Source: Auricularia sp. M13 (taxonomy: Eukaryota > Basidiomycota > Agaricomycetes > Auriculariales > Auriculariaceae). Taken from it: a stretch of 64,000 bases of DNA. The notes under the pieces were generated by a model, which was given only the letters and a program-made list of their open reading frames with translations, made no database searches and was not told the DNA's origin. The stretch covers positions 2,538,832-2,602,831 of the forward strand of contig CM073200.1 in assembly GCA_037042915.1 (NCBI GenBank), written 5' to 3'. Of this stretch, positions 23,164 through 35,555 are shown piece after piece (position 1 is the stretch's first letter; every line of letters begins with the position of its first letter). The translations under genes were made by a program, and so were the position numbers.

Positions 23164-24215
23164 CACCGGGCCCGCTCCACAGAGAACGATGAATCAATCG
23201 GATTCCAAGTATCCAAGAGGGCCGTGGCGAGGCGACAAATCTGCGGTGGCAAGTCGATGACAGGAATATTCTGCGAGAGTTGTGCGCTGTCGAAGTGCTT
23301 CTACTTATAGCTCGCCTTTCGTTTGTCAGGTGGCCAGAGGTTCCGTGAACGCCGCTCCATGCGATTTTTACATTGCGTGATACGGCCTGCTGTAGCAGGC
23401 TGATAGACTATCAAAAGTGTTAGATAACCGATGCAGAGCGCGTAATATGTCAATTACTTGATCTTTTGATAAAACTTGGATATAGCAAGAGTGAGAAGCG
23501 CAGTCTGCGCAGGTCTGAGAGGGAGAGCAGCGGAGAAAGAACGATTGTAAACTCCGCTATTTCCTCTCCCCCACCTTCATTCGCGTTGCCGATAGACATG
23601 AATAGTGGCATTGTGGCCTATACGCCGACCAGAGCAGGCTGCAGATTTGTTTGCCTCTGCTACGTACAGCTGCGGACGCCTCCTGCGGCGCGAGCTCGAA
23701 ATGCGCTGCCCGTGCGCAGGATCATTATCGTCACCGTGACAGGAGTCCCTCGAATCGGGGAAGCTCAAACTCGCGCGCTAGAGCCCTTGATACTATCATC
23801 GCAAGCCAAACGGTCAGGCGCAGCTGGTCAACCTGAAGCTGCGAGCTGTGCGTCTGCGAGCTGCGATTCCGTGCACTCGAATGCAAATCCCACGCGAATT
23901 GAAGGTGAAACACCACTTTTACGCAACGCATCTCATGAGAGCATAGACTTGGACGGACTTCGGTCAGTGACAGCGCCGGCGCCTGCTTGACTTGAGCTCA
24001 GTTATCAAGACTCTCAGTCATTTGGGATTTATCTCTTGTGTTCTTTAGAGCACAAGTGATAAATCGCAAGGTGTTCCCTCGCGCATATACAGCCTTGCAC
24101 AAGCATTTGCATTCAAAAGCGGCGCGGCCGGCAGCGGCGTCGTTACACTTTGTACTGATAGTCAACGATAAGCACTTACGCAAGAAACCCACCCCTAGGC
24201 GCCAAGTTGGAAACA
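23164..24215. other. Intergenic, no gene seen
   Basis: About 1 kb. A 174-codon open frame at 23466-23990 has no recognisable domain, a composition like its non-coding surroundings and no paralog here, so I do not call it. Confidence 0.45.
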
Positions 24216-26712
24216 TCACTCCGTCTTCAGCTTTTTCGCTTCGCCTGCAACAGAGCCTGATGGTGAGCAAGGAAGGTGTGGGAGATACAGCAAGAGCGCA
24301 CCATCCGCAGCAGGCTCGGGTTCGTCAGGCTCCTTCCGCTTGAGCCCATTGGATTCGCCGTTTGCGGGTGCCGCTGCTGGAGGTTCAGCTGCGGCAGGAG
24401 CAGCAGCATCGCCATGGCCGTTAGCAGGCGCGGGTACGGGTGCGGGCGCGTCGTCATGTGCGGAAGCGCCGTTTGCGGCAGGCTTGACAGGATCGGCGGG
24501 CGCAGAAGCAGGTGCGGGCGCAGGCGCTGATACAGCAGCTGGCGCAGACGCTGGCTCAGGCTTGGTCTTGGGCACGGGCTTCGACTCGGGCACGGGTTCT
24601 GCGTCGGCGAAGGTGACGCTCTCGCCGCACTTGTCGCAGAACCACTCGTCGTCCGGCACCTTGCTCAGCGGCGGGTTCAGGCAGCCCAGATGATACGGCG
24701 TCTCGCACTGTTACGCAAACAAATCCAATCAGTGCAGCCCAGTGCACTGTGGATTCTTCTCGCGCACCTTCTCGCATTCAAGGGGACTATCGTCTTCGCC
24801 GTTGTCCTTCCCACAGACGACGCACTCCGTCGGCGCGTCGACGTGCGGATGGCGCGGCAGGCTACTCAGCTCGTTGCCGGGCTTGGCGAGGAAGACGGTG
24901 GAGTGCTGGCCCGCGGCGATCGCTATGACCTGGACGCCCTGCAACGGCTCGATCTTTGTGGGCTTCGTTGCGCTGAGCGGCGCGTCGTTGCCCAGGCCGA
25001 GCTCGCCGTGCGTCGCGTTCTGACCCCAAGCGACGATCATCGTCGCGTCCGCCGGCGCGTCGTCCGCGTCGTCCGGGCAGACAGCAAAGTGCGTCACGCC
25101 GCCCGACGCGGCGGTGATGATCTTGCAGGCGCTCAGGTCGTTGATGTGCTTGAAGGTCGTGTACGCCTGTCCCGCCGAGCCGTCGCCCGTCAGTTTCCAT
25201 TTTCCGCAGATCCAGAGCATCTATTTGGGAATCAATATCTGCACGCGGAACCACGAGGCGCGGGTACTGACACGCTGTCGGTCAACCACAGTAGAATTCG
25301 TCGGGCCGGCAAAAACTTTCCAAGCACGAGTTTCTTCGTGTTCACCAGTAAAGGGCTGCGCATGCCATAAGCGCAAAGAAACCAGGATAGAGGTCACTTA
25401 CCGCGGAGACGAGTTTCGCAGTCAACGCTGGTTCCTGGTTGCCGAGGCCTGTGCGACAGTAACCACCCGAGCCCCAAGTGTAAACGAGACTGAAAGTGAG
25501 CATGTCAGCGCCCGATGGCTCCTCATGATATTCAATGTCTGACCCATCCTTGGTGAGCGCAATAGAGTGCTGGTTACCGGATGCTATCTGCTCGACGTGT
25601 TTACCCTCCAGGCCTTCTACGGGCGCTATGATGGGATTAGACGATGTGGGCTCAACAATCCGCGATAGCTGTAACTTACTGGGCTCCTCAACAATGTCAA
25701 AGACGATTTTGCGATTCAAGCCAAGCTGCTCGCCCGTGCGTCCGTTTCCTAATTGGCCGTGCTCGCCGCTACCAAATGTATAAACTGGGCGGGCGTCAAC
25801 CCGTTGGTATTAGAAGGCTCAACAGCGGCAGCCACGCACCGCGCCCGGATTCCGTCAGGAGCGCGCTGAAGGTGATGCCGGCTGAGGCCTGCACAATACG
25901 ATCCGGCTGGCCAGCGTGTGTGGGCAGGTTCTCGATCGGCGTGAAGGCCTTAATTTCGGGTTTGTTGGAGGGATGTCCGCACTGTCGACGACGCCGCAGA
26001 CGCCACACCGCATCGTTACTGGGACGTTCTGTTGACTGCGTTGCGACGAAGCGGGCCCACCTGAGAGTGCGCGTTCAGTCCGGCGCTCCAGACCTGGCCG
26101 CCGCTGCCGACGAGCAGCGTATGGTGGCGACCGAGCGCGGCGTGGACGAAGCGCGTGCCGCGGGGAGCGCCGAGCTCGGAAGCCGTAATCCTGCGGGGCG
26201 CGTCGCAGTACAAGGCAGGCGTCTTCTCGGCGTCGAGGCCAAGGCACGACGAGCCGTTGCGGCCCCAGAGCCAGGCGGCGCCGTCTTCGGCAATGGCGAC
26301 AAAGTGCGAGGCGCATGGCGAGCCGTGCACGGCGACAATGCGCACGTTGCAGAGCGGGCGCAGCACGTGCGGCTCGTACAGGTCAGGGCTGGGCGCCGGA
26401 ATGAGCAATGGCGACGGCGGCAAGGGGTGCGGGGCTCACTGGGCATCCTGGTCAACGGCGCTCTGGCCATTCTTGTCCTTTTTGCCAACGTTGGGCCTGC
26501 GCGGCGCCAGCACTCAGTGCATGGGTTAGCAGGAGCGGACGGAAAATGATCGCACCAGTCCGTGCCGCCGGCGATAACGACTGCTCATCGCCGTCAGCCG
26601 TCTTCGTCTGAACTGGTGCACTTCTGAACCCACCTCGGCCCCAGACAACCTCGCTCGTGGTCCCGTTCGTCGCAGGCGCGGCGGTCTCCGTTTTAACTTC
26701 GACGTCGGACAT
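24216..26712 (-). CDS. RCC2-like beta-propeller fused to a PHD finger
   Basis: Multi-exon minus-strand gene. It starts MSDVEVKTETAAPATNG, and splicing yields VVIAGGTDWPNVGKK, the hallmark start of RCC2. RCC1-type blades follow: IAEDGAAWLWGRNGSSCLG, FVHAALGRHHTLLVGSGG, VYTFGSGEHGQLGNGRTGEQ, QIASGNQHSIALTKDG, VYTWGSGGYCRTGLGNQ and IVAWGQNATHGELGLGND, ending near AIAAGQHSTVFLAKPG. A complete PHD finger comes directly after (CVVCGKDNGEDDSPLECEK joined to CETPYHLGCL and WFCDKC), and an intron splits it. The tail is Ala/Pro-rich with basic patches (LKRKEP, AKKLKTE). RCC2 binds chromatin and small GTPases, and PHD fingers read histone H3 tails. A nuclear chromatin role is therefore inferred. The last exon may contain a further 45-bp in-frame intron. 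Confidence 0.85.
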
Positions 26713-28522
26713 GGCGGTCGAGGTTAAGAAAGTTTGGCGCCCAAACCGGGAATTCGCACCGCCTTCTGTGCCGCGGGATGCCGCCAGCGACTCGGAAATC
26801 CGGCCGCAGGATCATCCACTCAACCAAGGCAGCAGCATGAAAATCTTGCGACAGAAACCGGTCACAATCCCGTCTCCTCGATTTGACTGTAGAGGTTTGC
26901 TCCCAGATCCTCGGAAAAGGTCCGATCAGACCGGCAGGCGTCGATAACGGGTCTGGAGTCACAGAGAGACAGCAAAAGCGATAGCAACCCGGGGTCTTGT
27001 ATTCTTGTCGTAAACCGAAGTTTTTCTGACGAGAAAATCCGACGGCGCAGGAGATACCGCATAGGGGAGCCGCGGAGAGCCCTGCCAGGGCCCGACTTCG
27101 AACATGTGCGTAAATCATCTCGAAAAGAGATAGTTGCAGTGTGAATCAGTACATCTGAGCAGCGTAATACCCAAGGCGTCTAAAGAATAGTGTGAAGGTC
27201 CAGTGCCGGATAGACGTTGTCGAGCACTCTAATTAGAGAAAGCGGGATGCATCCTAGTAGAAGGCCCATTCAAGGACAAAGGAATCAACATTCGAGGCGC
27301 AAGTGGGTATGCCGAGGCATGCTCAGGCTAGCATCGATAGCATCCACCAAGCGAGGATGACGCAACAAGGGAATCGACGAAGCCCAAAGACAAGCCCTGA
27401 GAGCAGCGGACGGCGCTCAAGGCGCGCACAACCTCATCATTAGTCGCTCTAGCACTCAAGCAGTAGGACGGCTTATAAACAGGGAAGACAGTGGGCGATG
27501 TGGCGGATGCGAAGGAAGGATTGTTCGCGGGAACATCCGAGGCGCTCCACGACTCGGAGAGGAACAATGGTAGCAGGAAACAGAACAATCCTTAATTATG
27601 AGAAGGCCGATTTTTCGTTAGTTCTGACACTACTATATATTGTTTCTTTGATTTGAGAAATTCTCATCAGCCTTCCCGACGAGCGAAGGTCGCCCGAGCG
27701 ACTTCAGACGCTTTCACTATCTCAGCCCCCATCCACAGCCTCTGCTGAATATGTTTAGCTTTACCATTCTCTTTCATGTGTAAATATCCGAGATACATGG
27801 TTACCGAGAGCTTTCTAAGAGTCTACAAGGCGCAGCCTCTTCTAAGACATAGACGGATCAACCACTCACAGAGACTCTGAAAATATCACATCGTGTGAAA
27901 GATGAATTTGACATGACTTCTTGGTCAGCTGTCTTCTTTCATGAATGTGTGAACTCTTGCAGACATTGCAACTGTCTGGCTGGAAAACCCACGGATCGCA
28001 GAAAGAAGTGACTCAATGCCGGCGTAGAAGCGGCTCACACGTCACTCTCATACCCTTTTCGACACATCAAGGCAGGTATCGTAAGCTGTCCAGAGGCTTC
28101 CACGCTGTTTGAGAACTTCTTCAATATCGGGGACCAAAGATTTGTCATCCTCAAAGCGACACGGCTGCGGGGATGAAAACTCCAATGCTCGATAAATGTG
28201 ACATGCGTGTGTCTCACTGAATCGCACTACACTGGCTTGTTGTATAAGCAGCAGTTTCTGAACTGTCTGTCAGTTCGGCAACATGCGGCAACCCCTGTCG
28301 CGATTTAGAATTAGATGGCAACAAATTTCAACCTCCGCAGAATTGCGTGTCGAGAGTTGACTCATCATCTGATTAGATTGGTAAGTATCTTTGCCCCCCA
28401 GCCGACCTGGGAGCGCATTGGCAAGCAATTGCGCTACGATGCTGCCATACCGTATCAGACACGAAGAACACCGACGAATTCGGTCCTGGACGATGGAACC
28501 AGATCACGCGCTCGTCCCAGGG
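26713..28522. other. Intergenic, no gene seen
   Basis: About 1.8 kb with only short, unsupported open frames. It includes the promoter of the minus-strand RCC2/PHD gene at its left end. Confidence 0.5.
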
Positions 28523-28529
28523 TATATAA
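28523..28529 (+). promoter_or_regulatory. TATA box of NmrA-like gene
   Basis: TATATAA lies 72 bp before the ATG at 28602. Confidence 0.55.
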
Positions 28530-28601
28530 TGAGGCTGGACTTGACATCAACGTAGCATCTGCACATTCTCCTGCGTCTCGACTGCACCTGAACACCTAGC
28601 C

Positions 28602-29571
28602 ATGTCTCTGACCTACTCTTCTTTCGCCGTCGCGGGTGCCGGCTCCCTCGGATCGCTCATCGTCTCCGAGCTGCTGAAGCAGGGCGCCCAAGTGACCGTC
28701 CTCACGCGCGGCGGCAACTCCAAGATTCCAGAAAGCGCCACCGTCAAGGTCGTCGACTACACGAAGCCCGAAGAGCTCCAGGCCGCGCTCAAGGGCGTCG
28801 ACGTCGTCATCTCCGCCCTGAGCGGCGCCGGCGTCGCGCACCAGCCCGCGCTGGCGGATGCCGCGAAGGCAGCCGGCGTGAAGCTCTTCGTCCCCGCGTG
28901 CGTAATAGCATCTTTCTTGAGATAATATGCCTGACAGCTGCCACAGCGAGTACGGCGTCGTGTCGCACGCTCTTCCGGACCCGGACGGTCTCCTCTCGTT
29001 CAAGCCCAAGTTCCAGGACTACCTCAAGCGGATTGGGCTCCCGTACACCGCGTACTACACTGGCCTCTTCGCCGATCTGCCTGTCTTCTTGTAAGCCGGT
29101 CCATTCGATATCCAGCCGGTAGATCTCAGCATTCTGACTCTCGTTACTTCATTCAGCTTCCCGGGCTTTGACAGGGAAAAGAAGACGCTCGCCAACGTCG
29201 GGTCTGACGACGTCAAGCTCTCGCTGACCACGCGCGCCGACATTGCGCACTTCGTCGCCTACACCCTCACGCATCTTCCCGCCTCCAAGCTGGCGAACGC
29301 GCGTCTGGGCGTCGAGGGCGACAAGCTGAACTGGAAGGAGATTGCCGCCGTCTTTGACAAGAAGTACGGTGGCACGTGGAAGCCGCTCAACCGCGATCCT
29401 GCCCAGGTCGAGAAGGACGTGCAGGAGAAAGGCATCGCTGCGGTCGGCGACTATATCCTCTACCTGTTCAGCAAGGGGTACGGTGACGTTGGGAAGAACG
29501 ATAACGCACTTGTGCCTGGCTGGACGCCATTGACCTACGCGCAAGCCCTCGAGAAATACTACCCGGCGTAG
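28602..29571 (+). CDS. NmrA-like / isoflavone reductase-like NAD(P)-binding protein
   Basis: Exons 28602-28897, 28947-29090 and 29157-29571 give about 284 residues. The Rossmann fold starts at once: FAVAGAGSLGSLIVSELL holds the GxxGxxG dinucleotide motif, followed by VTVLTRGGN and then VDVVISALSG. LFVPAEYGV across the first intron is a family hallmark, where the usual S/T-EFG is replaced by AEYG. The later part has LPYTAYYTGLFADLP and a C-terminal substrate-domain region ending YAQALEKYYPA. Members are NAD(P)H-dependent reductases or redox-sensing regulators like NmrA. The sequence alone does not decide which, and the catalytic Tyr/Lys pair of the short-chain reductases is not evident. It is presumed cytosolic. 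Confidence 0.85.
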
Positions 29572-30557
29572 TCTGTCAGTGTGAAGTGCTCATTTTTCGG
29601 ACCTCTTGTAATTTTATGCATTGAATCGAACAAAGTCGAATGCCCAGGTATTTAATGTCCTGCTCTTGATTTTTACTGATACCAAAGAGTCGGTCTTCGA
29701 CGATCCAAGTGAGCGGAGCATTATGGTCGACGCACTGGGCATGCCTGGCGGTAAAGTCGTTATATTTCTTCGACTACAATGGGGCCAGCTGCCCTCCGCG
29801 AATCCGCAGCGCAGATGTCTCATAGTTAATCATTTGGAATGCTCGCGCTACGGGTTGAGGGACACCGGTAGGGGAGGCGGTTATGATGTACTACCGGCTT
29901 GAAATTCAAAGCCCTTCCCGCGAATACAAGTAAACGGTTGTCTACCCGGACCCCGTTGTTGAGGGCGTGGATTAGGACGTGAAGAGGGGTACATGTGGCT
30001 ACAGAGGTCAGTGCGGGAGTCAGAACGATGAGCAACTTGCACGAAATGGGAATTGGTCAGGGATTTTGAAAGTGTGATAATTTGACCCAGGTTCAAACTG
30101 CGGGTCCGGCGCGCGGATTATTTCAATGTACTTCCTGCAAATGCTTTCCATCTTCAATGATCGATGACATAACAAGGAGTATCATAGGTGAAGTTCCGAG
30201 CATGCCTGGGCTGCAAACTCCTTCGGAAACGATGAGACCACTCGCAAGTGCGCTTGTAAGCATGGTCGGGGGCTGGCGCAGAACACGAGTTCATGGAAGA
30301 AATAGCGACTGTACGGAGAGCGCTTTTGGATCCAATATGGATCCGTACAGGCTCCGCTATCACTGGTCCTTACCTATTTCTCTTGTGCGAGCGTGGGACT
30401 ACTACTCTCTGATCGTACCCCTGTGAATCATCCGTACCGTAGCTAGATCGCGAGTCATCCGAGTCCGAGTTCTCTCAAAATAGGAGATACGATGTCAGGG
30501 AACGCCAGCATTGAAAAAAAAGGGCAACGCCCATGCCCAGAGCACAGGAATAAAACT
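29572..30557. other. Intergenic, no gene seen
   Basis: Nearly 1 kb between NmrA and the tRNA with no supported feature. Confidence 0.45.
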
Positions 30558-30681
30558 GATCCGACCCAGGTTCGAACTGGGGGCCTTCTGTGTGCCAGAG
30601 CTGAAATCCGACACCCAGAACTAGATGCGAATCTCAGCAGAGTTGTTAGACAGATGCGATAACCAACTACGCCACCGGACC
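30558..30681 (-). tRNA. tRNA-Val(AAC): tRNA-Val (anticodon AAC) with 51-nt intron
   Basis: On the minus strand the acceptor stem GGTCCGG pairs with TCGGATC (two G-U pairs) and the discriminator base is A. The D arm is GCG-TAGTTGGTTAT-CGC, and the anticodon stem is TCTGT/ACAGA with loop CTAACAC. The T arm is CCCAG-TTCGAAC-CTGGG. The loop reads AAC as anticodon. A 51-nt insertion (30593-30643) follows anticodon position 37, the standard place for nuclear tRNA introns, and removing it gives a normal 73-nt body. Both internal RNA polymerase III promoter boxes (TAGTTGG in the D arm, GTTCGAACC in the T arm) are present. Confidence 0.92.
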
Positions 30682-33467
30682 AATGATGGACGATCCTTGT
30701 TGTCGCATATATCGAACATGACTATATCGGAGCTCCTCCGCACCGCATGAAGCTAGCAAACCTATTATGGCAGGAGGGAGGTGAAGCTACTGTTATACCT
30801 AGGGCTCGATCTTGTCGGTCATTACCACCACCGAGTGAATCCCGTCGCATTCACCCAACTCCGCACCTTCCTTGGATGCCGTCGGACCGTATACCCTGCT
30901 ACGTCGCTCCTTGCCTATATGCTGCGCTACTACTGGACCATCGCGCGTGCTTTGTATGGCCTTCGAGTCGAGCGCTGTCGAGCGGAGACTCGTCAAATCG
31001 CAGCTCCTTGTTCGAAACTAAAGCTTTCCGACTTCACTCATCTTCTCCAGGAGACCCAGGGCCATCCAGGCACGGGCCACGGGTGAATCATGATCTTTCT
31101 ACACGAACCGCTGCGCAGAAATCTGATAATTTCTGCTCGTCCGACATTGTGCTTCAGCACGACTGCTCTTTGCAGGGTCCCTCCGTGCCCCCGGCGCGAG
31201 CTTCCAGAAGCTAGGGACACTAGCTATTCGTCATATTGCATTGCTTCTGACAGGAAAAGACGCCTTTCATGGTCATCGCCAAAGAGTTATGCGCTGGCAG
31301 CCCATGAGGTCCCACTTTGGATTGGATACTGTGGTACCGTGCGATCCTATGGGCGTGCGCTTGTCCCGCACCACCCACGCCAACTCCTGAATACGCTAAT
31401 TTTATTGTTCTTCGGCGCTGCCGCGGCGAATGAAGCATCGGCCACTTGACCTTCGCGCATGCTCCGCGGTGCGCCACCTTCTGCACCAGTTGTCTTGCTT
31501 CGCTATGGCTATGGCCCGACAAAGTCTTCCGCGTCGCGTCAGCGTAACCACTTGATTGCATAGATTCCCCGCATTGCAGCCGTGGCCGACTAGATTCAAT
31601 TTGCGTGTCCGCTGGTCGCTCACAGGATTCAATCCACTGCAGCGCTGAAGGTCTGTCCATCTGCGTTGTATTGCTCATATATGGTACAGTTCGCTTCCGT
31701 TGCAGCGCACTCTTGCCTCTGCATGGTTTCGTGCCCCCACCGACATTCAGAGTCCAGACCGACAGATCTTCGGCCCTGAAGCTGACCGGGGACCCTATAC
31801 CAACCGCGTTCGCGATGGACAAATCATTTCATCGCCATGACTTTCCTCCAAGCCCACAGCGGCGAAACTGCATAGCTAGGATCAAATCGGGGTCCCGCGC
31901 ATTCGCACTTCCCACATGCTCTACGCCCACTCCAACCGCAGTGAAATTCGGGATCTCGTGGCCAACTCCAGCGAGGCTGATCCATGCGTGCGTGGGACAG
32001 CGATCTGCTCGAAGGCCGGCCTCGTCTCGTGCTCGGGCTCTTGCGGAGCGACAGATCTTCAGCCCTGACGCAGCCCTGCTCCGATTCCAGATCGTGGGTC
32101 GACAATTTGACTTTGCAACCCGTTGGATCTGGCTTCTCGACGCATCTCGAAATGTTTTTCTCGGCTGCGCAAGGCGGGCCCTGCGCTGCACATCTCCGCC
32201 GCAGGCGGAACAGCCGCTTGGAGAGCGGCAAGCCCGTGGAGCCCCTGCATGCCCTTGCTCTAACCCTGTGCACCTTCGCGGACCTCACACTATGGCTCAT
32301 CGGCGTACGGCACGTGAGACGCTGGGCAGATGCACCGGTGCCTCCTGTTTTGCCTGCTCTCGTCTGGATCTGAACGGGGAAACGGTGCATGCTTTTTCGT
32401 ACACCGCGCTTCGGGAAGGTCGACGCTAGCTCTATCTGAGTGCTTCACGCGACCAGATTGGATGAGGCGGCTCTGCAGCCCGGACTAGAAGATATGCTGT
32501 CAAAGAACCACTCAATGCGACGAAGCTGCGCTCCTCGTCCCTTACAACATCTTCCGCTGCGAACCGCCAGGCTGAACACGTACAACACCTCCGTTGTGTA
32601 TGCTATGGTTCTTCTGGTGGCGGGGCGGAGGAGCAGCGGAGGACTCCCGCCCATGACCGTCCCGCTGCAACAGGCAGGTTAGTCTCCTTCCCGATCCTAC
32701 TTGTTTCCATCGCGCATTCCGGTGAGACTCTTTGGCGCCCCTGCTCGTCACCGCCCAGCATGGATGACATTGACAGTGACATGCGTCTGTGGGGGAGGCA
32801 AGCTGACTGTGATTGTTTTGCACGAGACGCACGTTGTCGGTCGCTTGTTCACATTTCGGCGAGGCACGGCAATCACGACGTCCCTGCAAAATCGCAATTC
32901 AATCACTACGCAGTAAGTGACGTAAACTGCTTGCATTGAGCTCAAATTATAAAATGGTGCATTGTTGCCAGCAGCGTGGGAGCCCGACTGGGAGCACTCG
33001 AATCGAAGCGCGGCGAGTGGCAAGGAAGGAGTCGGAAGATGCGACGATGCGCAGCCCATGTGCGCAGGCTCGTCGCGCCGCGAGTTCCGAGGAGACGCTC
33101 AGCGCGGAGCCATTCTTTCGTCATGCTGAGCTTAGCGTCGGCAAGCGGTTGGGCGTCTGACGTCAAGGGCCGGGACCAAGAAAATACTTGCCTCTGACAT
33201 TTCAGCTCGTATTCAGGTCACTCTCAGGCCCTGGACACCTGGGACGAGCGTGGGGATATACTTGGGATACGAGTCCGAAAAAGGCAACTCGGGGGATGAC
33301 GTCGGGTTCTTGCGTGCGAAAAGAGCGGCAAGCGGTTGATCGGCGACTGTTGAGTTTTTTACTTACTTGGATTGCCTCATGGCGCGCATGCATTTCCCTT
33401 CTGCTAAAGGCTAACCACAGCTTGCCCACGCTCCTTCCCGCCACGCTCTCTTGCGCCAGTACCGCCC
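30682..33467. other. Long intergenic stretch, no supported gene
   Basis: About 2.8 kb. Open frames of up to 274 codons exist on both strands over 31220-32430, but they overlap in antisense, show no domain and lack convincing splice structure. The motif GACAGATCTTC.GCCCTGA occurs twice (about 31760 and 32047). Confidence 0.4.
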
Positions 33468-35359
33468 ATGCTCGCCGTCAACGTGCCCTCGGGCAGTCTC
33501 TCCTCGCTTTCCGTCAACTCTGCCACCCATGCGCAGCCGCAGAGCCAGAGTCCGGTCAGGCGAATGTCCTCGCGGCCGCCTCCCAGCGCGTGGAACAACG
33601 TCTCTGCGCCCGTCGTCGTTCGGCCGAAGCCTCAGCGCCCGGCGAGGGCGGCCGACGACAGTTCGGACGACGACATCGAGCTCCAGCAGCTCGCCAACCG
33701 GTTGTCGTCGTTCCTCGCGGTTCCCACCCAGGCATCGCCAGCGCCAGCGCCAACACCAGCGCCCAAGCCTGTTGACGAGGGTCCCAAGGATCCCCACCTG
33801 CGGGAGATCAAGAGGCTGGCCGATCGGGTGCCTCGATGCCCCCAGGTCGTCCAGGACATGATGCTGGCGCCGAGCCCGGCGTCGGTGACCACTCTGACCC
33901 GCACGAAACGCATCCACGCGCTCATGGAGGTCAGTCAGCCACTCGTCGCCAACAACGTGCCATCTGACCCCACGTCTCCGCCTTCCCGGCTACGACGAAT
34001 TCATAGGTCATTGCAGCCGACCGAGACCTCGCCACGGCGACAAAGTACCGCGCATTGAATCTACCCAGGGGTGGCGGTAACACCAGGGAGGCAGCCAAGA
34101 CTGTCTTTGCCGCCGGCCTGTTCGAAATAGCCTACGCTCGTTACCGTGACCTTCTCGCCGACGCGCCCACTCAGCAGACCCTGCCAGCGTCTACTGCTAG
34201 TCCAGACGCCCAGCCACCCTCAGTGCGACGTCAAAGCTCCGACACGACCTTTGGAGGGTCTCTATCCGACCATTCAAACCAAACGCACAGCACAGCGCCC
34301 ACATCGGTGCATTCGACGCCATCCAAGTCCCAGGGGATCGAATCGAGTGTCTCCTTCCCGTCCCAGGCCCAGTCAGATAGCCCCGATGCTGCGCCTGCGC
34401 TTGCTGCAGACAGCGACACGCTCGATTTGCTCGCCAAGATGACCGCGGCGGCCCTGCGCGCGGGTCTCCCCTCTTCCGCCGCACGCCACGCACAACACGC
34501 GCTTTCGTTGCATCCGCACGGCATCCGCGCCCGGCTCTTTGCTGCGAGCGCCGCGCTCGATCTCGGGCTGCTCAATGACGCGCGCAAACACCTGAGCTGC
34601 CTCCCGCCCGACCTGACCGACGTCAGCACGACCGTGCGGCTGGGCAAGACGCCCGAGGGCCGCACGTTCAGCCAGAACGTGCCCGACTGGATGCGCGTGC
34701 GCATGGGCGCCGAGCGGCGGCGGCTCGAGCGCATGCTCGCCGAGCGCGACGACCCCGAGCCCAAGCCGCGCAAATGGGCCTTCGCCGTGGACCCCGTTGC
34801 TGGCGTGATCCGGATGAACGAGACGCACTCCATGGCCCTGCCCGGCATGCGCCTGACGCCTGCGGGATACACAACGACGTGCGCCGTCAAGCGCGGCGCT
34901 GTGTTGGCGATCGCGCCGCCGCTCGCGTGCGCGAGCACGTTCTCCGCCCCCGCAACTGAAGAGCTGCCTCTGGCTCGTTTGGCGGACATACTGCGCAACG
35001 CTGTACGCGGCAATCCTGAACTAGGCCGCGCGCTGGACTGGGCGGCGTCCCGCTTGCCGCCCAAGAGCGAGGTCGTGCAGGCCGCGCTCGTGCTCGGCGT
35101 GTCCGACTCCCGCGCGTCGCTGCTCAGCCTGGTCCAGACTCGCGTGCTGCGTCTCCCGCGCGCCGCGTGCGGGGTCGCTGCCATTGGCATATACTTTCCC
35201 GCTGTCCACATGGCTGCGGGCGACAAGAACGCGAACGCGCTGGCTGGGTTTGCGGGCCCGGCGTTGGTCGTGCGTGCTGCTCGAGATCTCGAGGAGGGCG
35301 AAATCATCAGCGTGGACTTCACACGCGTTGGTCTTGTTGAACGCCCTGTTAGCAACTAA
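33468..35359 (+). CDS. TPR and degenerate SET-like (SMYD-type) protein
   Basis: Exons 33468-33929 and 34007-35359 give about 604 residues. The N-terminal 150 are Ser/Pro/Gln-rich with SSDDDIELQQLANRL. The middle holds a charged helical region plus a Ser/Thr-rich low-complexity segment, then helical repeats with TPR character (AALRAGLPSSAARHAQHAL, AASAALDLGLLNDARKHL). The C-terminal 230 residues resemble a SMYD SET domain: MNETHSMALPGMRLTPAG, GIYFPAVHMAAGDKNANAL where SMYD proteins have the NHSC core, and ALVVRAARDLEEGEIISVDF matching the end of SET. The NHSC AdoMet-site motif is not preserved, so methyltransferase activity is doubtful. Reading it as SET is inference, and TPR scaffold is the safer part. 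Confidence 0.6.
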
Positions 35360-35555
35360 AATTGACGGACTGGTGGAAGGAGGACGGTCACTTATTGAAC
35401 AGTTGGACGAAATATGTATCCGTGGCAAAGTACCTTAGACTACAACAGTTTGTACTCGATAACTTTTACCTGTTTTCTTGAAACACGCAATCGAACCGAG
35501 TTGGTGTAGATTTAATTTGCAGGCTTTACGGTGGAAGATAATCGTTCCAAATCCG

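Noticed and set aside
23466-23990. 174-codon plus-strand open frame
   Set aside because: Starts near the end of an intergenic region, low complexity, no domain.
30080-30120. Possible second tRNA (GGTTCAAAC box)
   Set aside because: No acceptor, D or anticodon stems can be formed around it.
31220-32430. Open frames of 188-274 codons on both strands
   Set aside because: They overlap in antisense, have no recognisable motifs, no paralog in the window and no convincing splice sites.
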